Of a DNA stretch of 64,000 nt, positions 12,918 to 24,640 are shown one piece after another. Numbering within the stretch: position 1 is the first letter of the stretch; the number at the start of each line of letters is the position of its first letter. Origin of the DNA: Pseudoscleropodium purum (taxonomy: Eukaryota; Streptophyta; Bryopsida; Hypnales; Brachytheciaceae); assembly GCA_963969395.1 (NCBI GenBank), contig OZ017797.1, forward strand, positions 10,602,001 through 10,666,000, read 5' to 3'. The position numbers and the translations under genes are program-made. The notes beneath the pieces are model-generated. The model was not told the DNA's origin, did not search any database, and saw only the letters and a program-made list of their open reading frames with translations.

Positions 12918-13950
12918 TTTGATATTTTGTAGAAAGAGAGTATGAATGAGATTAAAAAATTGTTGAAGATTTGCATTTTGACTTGCACTTGGACATTGGA
13001 TTTTGCAATAATGAAATGCTTAGAGGATTTGAAATATACATATGTGTTTGGAGGTGATACAAAATTTTTTCATGGCTCAAAATAGATTGCCCTATACAAT
13101 GCAGTTTAGTGTAGTGGTATGACAAGTTCGAAGTAGCTTTGCCTTTTTGTTTTAGTATAAGTCTCTTTTCTCAATTTACATTATTGGTGTTATTTTTTGA
13201 CATTGTTTTGATTGTTAAACTAAACCTCATCCTATTGTATAGGATTTGCAAAATCAATTTTGTATGGTTTGCAGATATGCTACTCCATCAAGCTAAATGG
13301 TCACTTTGTCAAACTAGTCAAGCACTTTGTTGAGTTGGATAGATGACCACTACATCAAGTTGGATGGACAACTAGTTCAACAATATAGTCGGTCCTTAGA
13401 AATTTTTGAGCTAGTCAGTCAAACAACTTTACCCATCTAGGTTGCAACTACCCTATTTGTAGGTTAGAATCATAAATAGTTAGGGAAAAGTTGACGCATA
13501 TCTAAAATATGAAAAAATTTATGTAGAATTATTTATGAAAATTAAAATTTTTTTTCATTGTTGACAATTCTGAATATTCAAAAATTATTTTTGAAAATCT
13601 TTAGAAAAAAATACTTTCACGTATACATAGAAAAAATCAAATCATTTCATCAAAGTGTTGTCAAATTAGGAAGTGCAATATATTGAAAGCAAAGAAAATC
13701 TATTGAAGTTGTTGAAGTGTCCAAGTTCCAAAATTAAATATTTCAACAACAAGATGTTGAATTTGACCTAAATGTACAGTACTTTCATTTGTGATAATTA
13801 AACTATTTCCTAACAATGAACATTCTATCTTGACGGATGTTAGAGTTGAAGGTTGATGTTATAACAAACCTATGAACATTGCGACTTGATGTGACATGGA
13901 CAACAATGCTTTTATGTTGGAGATGGTCTCTTTGTATCACTGATACGTGG
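12918..13950. repeat. AT-rich DNA with degenerate repeat B, copy 2 (about 13280-13920)
   Basis: Contains TGGATGGACAACTAGTTCAA, then CCCATCTAGGTTGCAACTAC, then GATAATTAAACTATTTCCTA, then GAACATTCTATCTTGACGGA. The same order of phrases recurs at 15120-15480. The 64-codon ORF at 13139-13333 is judged accidental. Confidence 0.5.
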
Positions 13951-14218
13951 CATGGTTGTCATAACGGGCGAGTTAGGGTCATCGGATGGGATGGACGGAC
14001 GGTTCGAACGGCTTTAATTTTGTAACTTGTGCAATTTTGTGGAATGACACGTCACCTTGGAATGCAAAATCCAGGGCGCGAACTATCTCGTCCGCGCCCA
14101 ACATGTTCCTTAATCCACATGGCATCTACATGGCCTATTTTTTGGTTATTAGAAAGTCAACTATGTGTTGACTATATCGGACGGGCGAACTGGACGTCCG
14201 TCCACTATGACAACCATG
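13951..14218. mobile_element. Mutator-type MITE, 268 bp, with 9-bp target duplication
   Basis: Perfect 13-bp terminal inverted repeats CATGGTTGTCATA / TATGACAACCATG are flanked by the identical nonamer GATACGTGG at 13942-13950 and 14219-14227. A 9-bp duplication is diagnostic of Mutator-like (MULE) insertion. The interior is GC-richer than its surroundings (ATGGGATGGACGGACGG near the left, GGACGTCCGTCC near the right). The short ORFs inside do not encode a transposase, so this is a non-autonomous copy. The perfect repeats suggest a fairly recent insertion. Confidence 0.93.
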
Positions 14219-14650
14219 ATACGTGGTAGGTCTTTAAGTCTTTTATTCTAGGCACGAAGTCCAATACAAAGAAATTGAGGCTACACTTTGAAATAGAAGT
14301 TATTCTACAATAGATGGATGTACATAGACTGGGTCTTGATTCAATTCATGTACAATACTAATGCAAACAACTTGGCATAGTCTTATGACAATCACAAGTG
14401 CGACAATGGTCATGTTGGTGGCCAACCTCACATGATTAGTTACGGTAAGAGGCTTGGTATTGGTGGTGGGGGCCCTTGTAGTGGGAGCTTGAAGCTATTG
14501 TAAGTGCAATCTTCTTGATTTATTTGCATTTTTCACCTCAAGTTTCATAAAATTTCTAAAATGCTACTACTTGATCTTGGTGACAAACACTAGCAAGTTG
14601 GAACTCTCTATGGATATGTGTTCTACACTATTGTAGAAAGTCATTCAATC

Positions 14651-14958
14651 CATTAGAGGATTTTCTAGGGTTAGGGAGGGCCATTTCAAGCAACTACGCC
14701 CCTTAGTTCCCCTCGTAGCAAAGAGAACACCATGTTGGTAGGAAAAAAAAATTTGAAAAAAAAAGATTGAAAAAAAGGTTTAAATTCTTAAAATGAAAAA
14801 CAAAGTTGAAATTTGATTTGATTTTTGATTTTTTACTTTTTTTTGGTAACGACATGGCAGTTGCTTTACCACATTAGGCAGCTAGTTTCGGCCAGTTTGC
14901 AGTCCAGAGAATGGCTGAGAACTCATAGTCCTTCCAATGCCCAACAAATCTTCTAATG
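14651..14958. mobile_element. MITE family A, copy 3 (308 bp)
   Basis: Begins CATTAGAGGATTTTCTAGGG and ends AAATCTTCTAATG. Contains the family blocks GAGGGCCATTTCAAGC, a poly-A/T centre and GGTAACGACATGGCAGTTGC. It is the longest copy, owing to a longer A-rich centre. Confidence 0.78.
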
Positions 14959-15119
14959 GCAGTTCTAGATCGCTTAGTGCAAATAAATTTCTCCTACCTC
15001 TAGGTTGTATATTGATGGTTTCAATGTTGTATTGTCAATTCGGTGTAAGGAGCTACTCCAAGGTGTAGATCTTACCAAGGACTTTTACTTTAGCTACACA
15101 TATCACATCATGCAGACTA

Positions 15120-15480
15120 TACAATGAAATGAAATCTTAAAATGGATGGATAGCTAGTTCGCCAAGATAGTCTATCCTTAAAAACTTTTGAGCTAGCTGG
15201 TCAAATGACCTTGTTCATCTAGGACACAACTACTTTCATCAAGATTGCATGTTGTGATAATTAAATTAACCTTTGACCATGAATATTCTATCTTAATGGA
15301 TGTTGGAGTTGAAGATTGATGTTATGATGGACATATGGATGTTATAATGTGAAGTGATATAAACAATAGTGAATGACATATGGATGTTGCAATGTGAATG
15401 GATGTTGGAGTTGAAGATTGATCTTAGGACGGACCTATGGATGTTGTAATGTGAAGTGATATAAACAACAATGAATTAGG
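15120..15480. repeat. Degenerate repeat B, copy 3, with internal short direct repeats
   Basis: Matches the passages at 12200 and 13280. Its right part repeats 'GGATGTTGGAGTTGAAGATTGAT' and 'ATGTGAAGTGATATAAACAA' twice within about 150 bases (around 15300-15470), so a segment has been duplicated locally. No coding frame. Confidence 0.6.
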
Positions 15481-15999
15481 AAAAAAAATTGAAAGCCAAA
15501 TACTAATTAGGATTGCTACTTAATCTATAAAATATTTTATCATGTAGTTTCTCTAATGGGTTATGAGATTCAATTGAAGTGGCATCCTAGATTCCTAAGG
15601 TGGAAGCCTTAGACAAAAATAGTTTTATAGGATAGATAGATAAATTAATAAAATGAAAGAAGTAAGAGTTTGTAGCATTAGAATTTGTAGAAATTACTCC
15701 TCTCTAATATAGACATCAAGAAACACCATTCAATTATCCCCTATTCAACCTTTACAAATTTCTTTTTTCATAAAAAATCCCCCAAAAAATCTTAGAAAAA
15801 GTCCAATATTCTATTTCATCATCTACATCAAACAATCATATTAGAATGTGAGATGGCTTTCATTTTGTAAGAAGAAAAGAGATGAGTATCATACCTTAAA
15901 GCTCTACATTAGTAATAAAATTTTGCAAGAATTTGAAACATGGAATCATGCAAGAGTAAAAAAAAAGATTTAAAAAAAAAAAATTTACATTTGGAGTCA

Positions 16000-17286
16000 T
16001 GGAAATATGAAACTCCCGGTACAAATGACTTGACGTACGGTTCCATACCCCCGAACGTACGTCGAGCCTACCGGTAGTTTCGTCACGTTTCTTCTCTTCC
16101 GTAGATTTCGTTGGTCTGCTTGTCTCGCTTGGCTGCCCTTCTTCTTTCCCCCTTGGGATCAACTGACCGCACATTGATCGAGCTTCCCTTCCTGACTGGA
16201 AGTGATGTGAGGACATTCCCCAATTGTGGATAAGTGTAGAAGCTTTGTTGCCCAGTTTTTTAGGTTTAGGCTTGGCACTCTGCAGGTCGGATGGAGATGA
16301 TACTGTAATTAAGAACTTGGGAATGGGCATTGCTTCGCAAGCTGGCTCTGCAATGTCTCTCGTAACGCCTGCAACGCCGTTTCCAATGCTGCATTGTTGC
16401 TAACCGGCAGGCATGGATGGCGACCACGATAACCCCATACCAAGTTTGGCGTCTGCATTGACTGGGCAGTAATTGCGAGAGACTCAAATCCTGGTTGGCC
16501 GAATTCTATGATCTGGGATATTCCAGGCAAACAATTCCACTTCAAGTCTGTCGATCAGGGATGAGAATGGTTGGCATCGTCTGGTTCCTTTTAGCAGTGT
16601 GTTGTTTGGGAGAAATTTAGGGTTTTCGCAAGTTCATGTTATTGGAACTGGGCCTAACGGTGGGATCAAGGAGAGGCTGTCTCGATATGCTTGTGAAGCT
16701 GTGAATTATGGACCTGGAACTCCCTTTTCCGTCATTCATTGTGGTGGAATATCGAGAGTTCTCACGAGCTTGGGCTTCTCAATTTCTTACAAACAGTTAT
16801 GATCCTCGTGAAGGTCAGCTTATGGGAAAGAGAATTGAAGTGTAACTGTCGACCAAAGAGACAAGGAAGGCCAGAAGCTATGCAGAAGCTACGAATGATT
16901 TCCAAAGCTGTGATGTAGTTCTCCTGGCATGCGATGCAATACCGTCCTGATCCTGCGATTCGTGTGTCTTTGATGATCCACTCTCTTGATTGCCTTAGCC
17001 ATAAATCTCAAGTGAGCTTTTATTTTCATCGGCATATGAATCGACTCCTTGTGGCTTGCTATGACGATCGTCAAAAGACAAGGGGTTCAAGGCTCAAACT
17101 TAGTGAGTGACTCAGAAAGCGTGATTGTGCCCTCAAGGTTTATTTTTCTCGATGCATATTGTCAAGCTGCCGAACATTTGAAGATGATGACTTTGCTTAT
17201 TCCTGGGCTATGCAAATGTCAGCTGCACCCGATGTTGGTGGTTTCTACAGCAATGTGAAAACCCTGTGTTCGCAGACCCTGTCACC
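16000..17286 (+). promoter_or_regulatory. Promoter and probable spliced 5' leader of the Cys/His-rich protein gene
   Basis: Base composition shifts here from the AT-rich desert to balanced sequence. CGTACG-centred palindromes occur at about 16033-16062. The telo-box-like TTTAGGGTTTTC lies at about 16617, a motif common near plant transcription starts. A possible 3' splice site (TGTTCGCAG) ends at 17275, just before the chosen ATG. ORFs in this region (for example 16599-16802) have no recognisable product and are read as leader sequence. Confidence 0.45.
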
Positions 17287-20200
17287 ATGAGCAAGCAGGT
17301 TCCTCCAGCGTTGCCTTGTGAGGCATGTGGCGGGTTACTCCCTTTAAAACCAATCCACTCAAGACGCCACCAACGTCGCTCCCAATCCAGCAGAGGCCAA
17401 GATGCTCCCCACTCTCAATTGGAACAAGGATCCAGGAATGAAATCGAAAGCTCGGGAGAGGGTCCTCTGTTATCAGACGATTCCGAGACCGAAGAGGCGA
17501 GTGGCAAATTGCGAAGTTATGACTCCGTGTTGGAAGAAATTCAAGCCATCTTCGCCAACCAAAAGGTGAGACGAGAGACGATCTCGCCGTATCTCCATCG
17601 AGCTCAGAAACACAGGGATCGAGGCTCAAACAGGTCGAGACGACACGAACGAAGCCAGGCTCATCAGCATGCAATCAGTCAGCGCGAGCACCAGCGGCAA
17701 TCGAAATCTCGGAGTCCAGTGAACTCGCCATGCTTTCTTCACCCACATCAAAGCCGGGACAACAACCATGCCCCCATTAGCAAGAGTTCCGTTGCAGCAG
17801 GTGAAAAGGATGTGCCCTCCTGTTGCATTAGATCCATGACTGGTCAAAACGATGAGCCCACATCAGTTACTTGTCAAAGTGATGAGCCCACTTGCAAGCG
17901 AATTGTCGGTCAACTACCGCAAGATGATGCATCAAATTGCAGTTTCGACCCATTGAGAATATCGCCTTCACCAAGGATCCACGCAGCCCAGAGCTCAACT
18001 CACCATCTCGGTGAGCACAGTGCAAGGGTCGCGGCGAACGCAAGAGGCTCCTCGTCGCCTGGTAAAAGTCGTCATCGTGCTGTCGTCCATCACGAAGACT
18101 CGGCATGCCGGCCTACATCGGAACCTGCTGCAGAACTAAACACGCAGCCCAGGATGGATAACGATTGTTATCACGATGTTCTACGGCTCTACGAAGAGTG
18201 CCATATTCATCAGATCGACCAGCACATACCTGCAGCCCTAAACACCAGTCCGAGGGGGCGTTCAAGGAGATCTCAAAGACACGGCTGTGAAGAGGCAAGT
18301 CCACAGTCTCAGCAGCAGCACCGGCAGATAATGTATAGTTGTCATCAACACACTGTCATCCTGCACCAAGAGGGATGCCATCTTCATCCTCGAGACGATC
18401 CCGAATCCCCTGCTGCCATTAGTCCCGGGACCAGGAACTCAAGGAAGTGTCAAAGATGTGGCTGTTCGGAACAGGAATACAACGCTCCAATAGAACCTGT
18501 ATCTCTTCAGAATTCTGCAGAGCGGACAGATCGCAGAGCTTATGCGAATTCTGCAAGCAGTCCGGGACAAGAGGTGATAGCCTGCGCTCAGAGGCTCTCT
18601 CCAAGATGCAAAATGCATGGAGATTGTAGTGAAGTTGATGTTTGTGGAATTTGTTGTCATCCAAAGAAGGATCACAAGGACCTGCAGAGAAAGGGTCATG
18701 ATCTGAGCCCACGAAAGGAAAACATTGAGGGATGCCATCTCCATGGTTTCCCAAGCCCTAAATGCCAAGAACCCAAGAGCGCTGCAAGCCCTAAATGCAA
18801 GGATGCTGCAAGCCCTAAATTCAAAGATCCATTGGTTTGGGCACCCAGACGAATTCGGAAACCGAAGCCGGGCTCGTCCGCGCATTGGCTGGACCGCATC
18901 GTTGCTTCACAAAAATTTCCATCTCATGTTATCCAGCAGTTCCTTCAGGGCAAGCGCAAATGCGCCCCGCGAGTGAAGAAGCCCAAGTGTCCTGCCTGTA
19001 TAGCGAAGTGCCTGAAGGCTCAGCCACACAGAACTCACCTGACGTTTAACAGGTTAGATCTAATCAAACATCAAATCACGTTTTGGAGTTGTTTTGTTCA
19101 AGAACGCTAATGTTTGACATCTACAACCAAATTCGTACTCCATTCTCAACTTCTCCCTCTTGGTGCACCATGCATTGGCGTTAAAGAACTGAGAGAGTTC
19201 CTTAGCTCGTGGGGAGCTTATGTTAGACAATCAACGTATGTAACTTTGTCCACGGTTTTTGGGTTCCCCCAATTGTAAACACACTTTGATTTCTAGGTCT
19301 TCAGCGTCAGCAAGTCCGTCTCACTTCCTTGTGTGACTCTGGCATGAGGGTGTCATTCAGGGATCTGTGTGAGCGTGAGGTTAGCCAGATCTGGAATTCT
19401 GCTTCAGATATAGCTTCTGGAATTGAGTGCAAGGAGCAGAAAAGAGGAAACCTGACACGACTGGCGCTATCGCGAACCTTGATCATAAAGCCCGTGGTGA
19501 AGCTGTCCACTGCGCAGGGCCCTTGGACTACTCGGAAGGAGTTTCAAGTGTGCTCGGAATGCCGGAACCCACTCGTCACGAAGAGCGGGCGCTGGAGGTC
19601 CATATTGGAAGAGATGTCTGACATTCCAAAGAAGTGTAGCTTCAGGAGATTCTCGTGCCAAACGATTCATGGATCGGTCTTACCGAGTGACACCGGGACT
19701 CAAGCGATCGACCTGCGTTGTCCTGAGCTCTACTCTGCCTTTCGACTTCACTCTAGGCTTCAGAAGGTTCAGAATGAGACATTTGACAGGCACGCAGCCA
19801 TGCAGGTATGTGATGATTCTTTACTCTTTGATCCTCCATCGTGTTTTCCCTTCTTTGACTGTTTGAGTTTGTTGTTATCGCATGATTTCAGTGCAATGTC
19901 TGGACGATGTCCGTGACGTCTAGGGATTTTTCTGGCACTTTGTTCCAATTTCATGTTGAAGTCAGAGGCTCCATAAACCGCAACGAGAACTGGTCCTGCG
20001 ATGGATAACAAGCAGAATCTTGTTGTGACTGGGAATGGGTGACGGTTTTACTTTGATTGAAATGCTGCTAATGCATTTGTGTGCCCCTTGCACACTGAAT
20101 ATGGACTAGGTTCTCATCATCCTAATTATCGTAGCGCCTAATGCACCGAGGCGAGGACCTTATTTTTTTAGCAGTTTCGAGTGGCTCATATGGAGGCTTT

Positions 20201-21385
20201 CTTTGTCCAATTATTATAATTTCTGACCAACACATGAAGTGTTTTCTCTGATTCGGGTGATATAAATTTGGCCCGATCTGAATTATATCTTTCACAAATG
20301 ATCTTTTAGAATCATGAATTATTGGTCCTTAAGGGTTTAATATCTTCTGGTTTGTGCAAGTGCAGGTTGCTCAATCACAAGGTATTGAGCTTGATAAGGA
20401 GCTCCTCGATCAGTTTCTGCCGGAAATTAAAAAACCGAAGAAGGGGAGTCCACGCAGAAGCTCTAAGGGGAGTCCAAGAAATTATGTGTGTAGGAAGCAG
20501 CGGCGGGAGGTCTACAGGGACCTCTGCAAAATTGTTGACCCTCCAATGCCAGTTTGTCCAGTACCGGAGTACCCCGTAAGGTAAGTTGGAGTATTTGCAT
20601 GAGGTTCCTCGACAGAGAGACAGAATCAGGAAAAGTTGATCGGCATTCCGATTTGCCATCTGGGTGCATAACTTTGCATATGAAAATTCGTTAAAGATAA
20701 TATTACATCAGTTTCGGTCCACATGAATCATGCGTCAAACTAGGCTGCGTGGCAAGAAACTTAAGGTACTTGACTGAAATTATCATCATGTGTTTGTTTT
20801 CAGGGATGTTGCAGTGCAAGTTGGAAATACAGTTCTTCCATTTGAGGATTCCAATAAATGGAACCCAAATGACTTTGGCGCACAGGTGATACTTTCCAGC
20901 TTCTAAATCGTTTTGAGAAGCCTCATCACCTTTGAATTTGTTCATGAAAAAGAATCCGAGTTCCTTTTGAACGCAATCTCGAGCTCATGATAGTCCTTGA
21001 AAAACTTGTTCTCAATTTTTTAGAATTTCCGAACTTCTTTTGATAGTTCTCATCAGTGATTGAAATCTTTTTTCAACTTAGGTCTACAATGGAGACGACT
21101 TAGAATGATGTGTCATCTCCTCTCGGAGTTTGATGATGATCGTTCATTTAGCAAGCTGACATATTAGTTTGTCTCCTGCAGTCTTGTTTGCACTCGAATT
21201 GGGCAGAGCAATCCAGTTTGCAGCCTTGTACTCCCAACCCAACCTATAGGCCTGAGCAAGAGCAAATTAATTGTCAAGCGCCAGAGAAATCGTGGGACGA
21301 ACAACACTGGACCTATTTAGTCGAGGCATGCAAGCAAGCGCGTATGGAGCAGGGCCTGTATGGCAGTTGCGCTGCTTGTCCATGA
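17287..21385 (+). CDS. Unrecognised Cys/His/Ser/Arg-rich protein, 903 aa, five exons
   Basis: I do not recognise this family. Exons: 17287-19052, 19361-19805, 20366-20580, 20804-20885 and 21182-21385. They sum to 2712 bases, a multiple of three, and all borders are GT-AG and in phase. The first 600 residues are low-complexity and basic (many RS, RR and H), with scattered C-x-x-H motifs: CFLH near residue 148, CHIH near 304, CHQH near 352, CHLH near 363, CKMH near 440 and CHLH near 483. Also seen are CEAC at 11-14, a short SPKCKDAA repeat near 500 and CPACIAKC near 575. The C-terminal third looks more globular (CSECRNPLV, WRSILEEMSD, and WTYLVEACKQAR near the end). The pattern suggests metal or nucleic-acid binding, which is inference only. 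The ATG at 17287 was chosen because the frame upstream of it has only a GTG. The exon 2 acceptor was chosen by reading phase. Confidence 0.7.
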
Positions 21386-22600
21386 CTATTTTCCACGAGT
21401 AAGCTGCCTCTCACACTCTCGGTTCGGACTTGTGCTAAAATGGTTGATAATATCATGAAATTGGGAGGTCATTCTGGTGAAGCTATTTTGCAGAAGTAAT
21501 TTTTTTCAACTAATAAATGCTATATTTTAATTGGGAAACATAATTTCAATTTTTTCCAACTTGCTCAATGTTCAATTGTCCATGACGTGTCCAGGAAATA
21601 TATATTGACCTGTGATGAAACACAGTGAGTCTTTTGTGGGTCCGCCAAAAAATCCCTCCAACAGTTAAGGCAGTCCTTAATGTAGCAGCATATCGAGATG
21701 CAATGGAAAAGCTTAAGCCTTGATTGCTATGGGTGAGTTTTCCCACGTTCTGAATTTCATTAGTTTACTTACCAGTTTTCATATCTTTGATTCTGCTCAT
21801 CCTGTATCGCTATTAACTTTTTCCACACCACAGCATGAAGTTCTCTAACCAGAGATTTCCTCACTTAGGCCTTCCATGACACCTCAAAGAATGGAATACC
21901 TCTGCCAGAGATTCTTGAGAAGGATTTAAAATGAAACTTGCCACACTTACCACTCTGATCTCTTCAATCTGATGGCTTTGGTGACAATCATATTAACAAC
22001 CGAAGAATCTGAATGTGTCTCAAGTGAGCTACAATCAGTGAGTGTGGCAAGCGAGTAGGATATAGTTTACCATAAATGTCATTTTAGGGAGGGTCAGATT
22101 ATAAGAACTAAATCTTCCAACAAATCTGCAAAATCTAAATCTATCAGGGAGCAAATTATTTATTAGCTTTGCATTGACAGAAGCTACATTTACAGTGGAA
22201 ATGCAGAAGTTTGTGGAAGTGTAGAAATTCGAGTAGGACCTTTCGTAGCAAAGCTGCTTGTGAGATTTCTGATACACCCAGCGTTGTGGTTATGCTTCAG
22301 GAAAATGTCAATGCTCACGCGGCAGCAGCACCCAGAAATTCCTCGTTAGAAAGGTCACCGTCCCTCGAAGGCAGCGGGTCAGACACCCCCACTCTATTCT
22401 GATACATTCCATGTTTGCTAAATTCCGCAAATCTTTTATATCAAACTAAGTGATGCTCTCTTGCCAATGACGACGATGCCTTGTGAGAGCAGATACATTA
22501 AGTTAACAGAGCGCTTAGTACAATTCTGTGTATAATAACTTCATTCTTCTCCAAATGTACAATCTTAAGAACATTCCAATGTAAGTTTGCTTGCTGAGCA
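21386..22600 (+). other. Downstream region of the Cys/His-rich gene
   Basis: Mixed composition, probably 3' untranslated sequence and spacer. A 63-codon ORF ending at 22402 has a serine-rich tail (SLERSPSLEGSGSD) that could be an alternative terminal exon, but no acceptor and phase could be fixed. Confidence 0.3.
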
Positions 22601-22971
22601 AACCAAGAAAACACCAAACTTAACCTCCAAAGTTCTGTGGTGTCGAGGCCCAAAACTGCTGCAAAATACTGTTTCTGAAAGCAAGGGTTAAATCTTCATT
22701 GTTGTATTTTTTTAATGAATCTATTTTTGGAGTCATATTTTGAGTCCTAAAGTTCCATGGATTGCAAGATCGTAAAGCCTAAATCGAAAAAAATTTAACA
22801 ACTGTTGTATACTCCCTTTGTCCACATTTACTGTAAGTGTCTGCAGTTTGGTTGAAAAATTTAACACCAATTTCATTGATCATATTGTGAAAAACATAAT
22901 TCAGAAAAGTTCCTAATTTTATATTACCATAATCAATGAAGAACATTGTATGTGTTCATTGCAACTTGAAT

Positions 22972-23147
22972 AAAATTGTCCACAACAATGCCTCCACATG
23001 ACTTACTCAAAACAATCTTAAGAAAATATGAGGTGTTAGGTGAACACTTATTTCAAGACAAAATTGTCCACAAGAAAGCCTCCATGTGATCTACCCAAAA
23101 CAATCTTATGAAAAACTAGGTCCAAGGTGGACACTTATTTCAAGACA
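22972..23147. repeat. Direct tandem repeat, two 88-bp units
   Basis: AAAATTGTCCACAA, then GCCTCCA, then CAAAACAATCTTA, then ACACTTATTTCAAGAC occurs at 22972 and again at 23060, head to tail, with a spacing of 88 bases and scattered substitutions. Confidence 0.85.
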
Positions 23148-24150
23148 AAGTTCTTAATAGAATAACATGAAACTCAGCTTCATGGTATACAAAGCTTGGC
23201 GATTAGGGTCTATAATAAAATTCCCATGCAAATTTCAAAAGTATTTTGTTACAAAATCCTCCCCAAATTTACAAATAAGTCCAAAATGGTCTCCTTAAAA
23301 CTTTAGAGGTTAATCCTTAAAAGACCACAAAACCTCAAAGTGGCTTGTAGATGATATCAAATGGCCAATAGAAGATGTAAAATTGCAATTTTTCATCCAA
23401 TTTTTTTGAGATAGAGTTGTTTGAGTGTATTTTTAGTAATTGGTGGTGGAATTTCCCTCATTGATGTACTATTGACTTTTCTTCAAAAGAAGATGCTCAA
23501 GAATGGACCACAAAATATGTTTTTTTAGTGTGGTTTGGCAATTCCTACTTTTTTGTTCTTGATTTGAATTTTTGGCATGAAAATTGTCTTTCTTGAATTT
23601 GAATTCAACCTATGAAATGATTCTTAAGTGGCCTAGTTTCTACTTCATATAAATTTTTTGAAAAATTGTAATAAAATTCAACATTTTATTACAATTTGAA
23701 ATTTGGGCCTATGATCATGATATGCTTATTTTTTAGTTTAAAAATGACATAAATCTTTGATTCACACCATGATGTTCTACACTATAATATATGCCAATGC
23801 TGGAAATTTTAGATTTTAAAAGCATATTAGATATTTGATATGAATTTTCTTCATTTTTTTTTAAGAATTCACAATAATTTCAAAGTCTTACAAAAAAATC
23901 TGAAAATTTCTAGGTTTCTAGAGAATATGTGATTGCATCTTTGAAATAAAATAAAATACTATTCCAATACATGGAAAAATGGAGCATACTAAGTAATGAA
24001 TTCTTTAGATTATGGCCATGGTCATAGGATCCATCTTTTAACCCTATAACATCATTGTAGAAACTAAATATTCAATGGATGATAGAGAATCTTTTTATTT
24101 AATACAAAGCAATGAATTTTTCAAATTCTATCCATGGATGTAGGATCCTT

Positions 24151-24384
24151 CTTTTAACCATGTAATGAATTGGTCTCCATTGAAATCGTCATTTTCTAAT
24201 ACCATGGGAATCAATTGCTTAAAAAAATGAAAAAATATTCATTGGAAGTCAAACTACTATAGAAGAAGTTCCTTTTTCAAAACAAAATATGGAGGATGAA
24301 TAGTTGCACTTTTGTCCTATACAGAAGAATTCTTTGTCATCCATTGAACATTTAGTGTCCATGGTAACCTTACAAGGTTAACCC
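24151..24384. mobile_element. Repeat family C, copy 1
   Basis: Contains the family phrases CATTGGAAGTCAAACTACTA, GGATGAATAGTTGCACTTTT and ATTCTTTGTCATCCATTGAA, and ends in AAGGTTAACCC. Related copies lie at 24377-24640 (inverted), 43207-43465 and 45369-45603. Its ends resemble TTAACC, consistent with a MITE, though the border is not exact. Confidence 0.65.
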
Positions 24385-24640
24385 TATAATATCATTGTAG
24401 ACACTAAGCATTCCATGGATGACAAAGATTCAAAGAATCTTTTTATGTAAAACAAAAATGCACATATTCATCTTCGAAATTTGTGTAGAAAGGCAAGATC
24501 TTACCCAATAATTTGACCTCCAATGAGTGCTCTTGAGTCTTTTTAAACAATTGATTTACAAGGTACCCAAAAGGATGATTTTCATAGGAACTAGCCCATC
24601 CTTCTAGGGCTAGGAGTTAACCCTAAAAAGACAAGACCTA
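24377..24640. mobile_element. Repeat family C, copy 2, inverted against copy 1
   Basis: Read on the minus strand it gives TTAGGGTTAACTCCTAG, GAAAATCATCCTTTTGG, CACTCATTGGAGGTCAAA and a TTCTTTGAATCTTTGTCATCC-like end, the same order as copy 1. The two copies abut tail to tail at the shared GGTTAACCCTATAA, so together they form a large inverted repeat. Confidence 0.65.

Noticed and set aside
15896..16545. Overlapping minus-strand ORFs of 144, 73 and 78 codons upstream of the Cys/His-rich gene
   Set aside because: No motif, mutually overlapping in different frames, and positioned in the probable promoter of a plus-strand gene.
22211..22402. Ser-rich ORF tail that might be an extra exon of the Cys/His-rich gene
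   Set aside because: That gene already has a clean stop at 21385, and no acceptor in the right phase could be placed.
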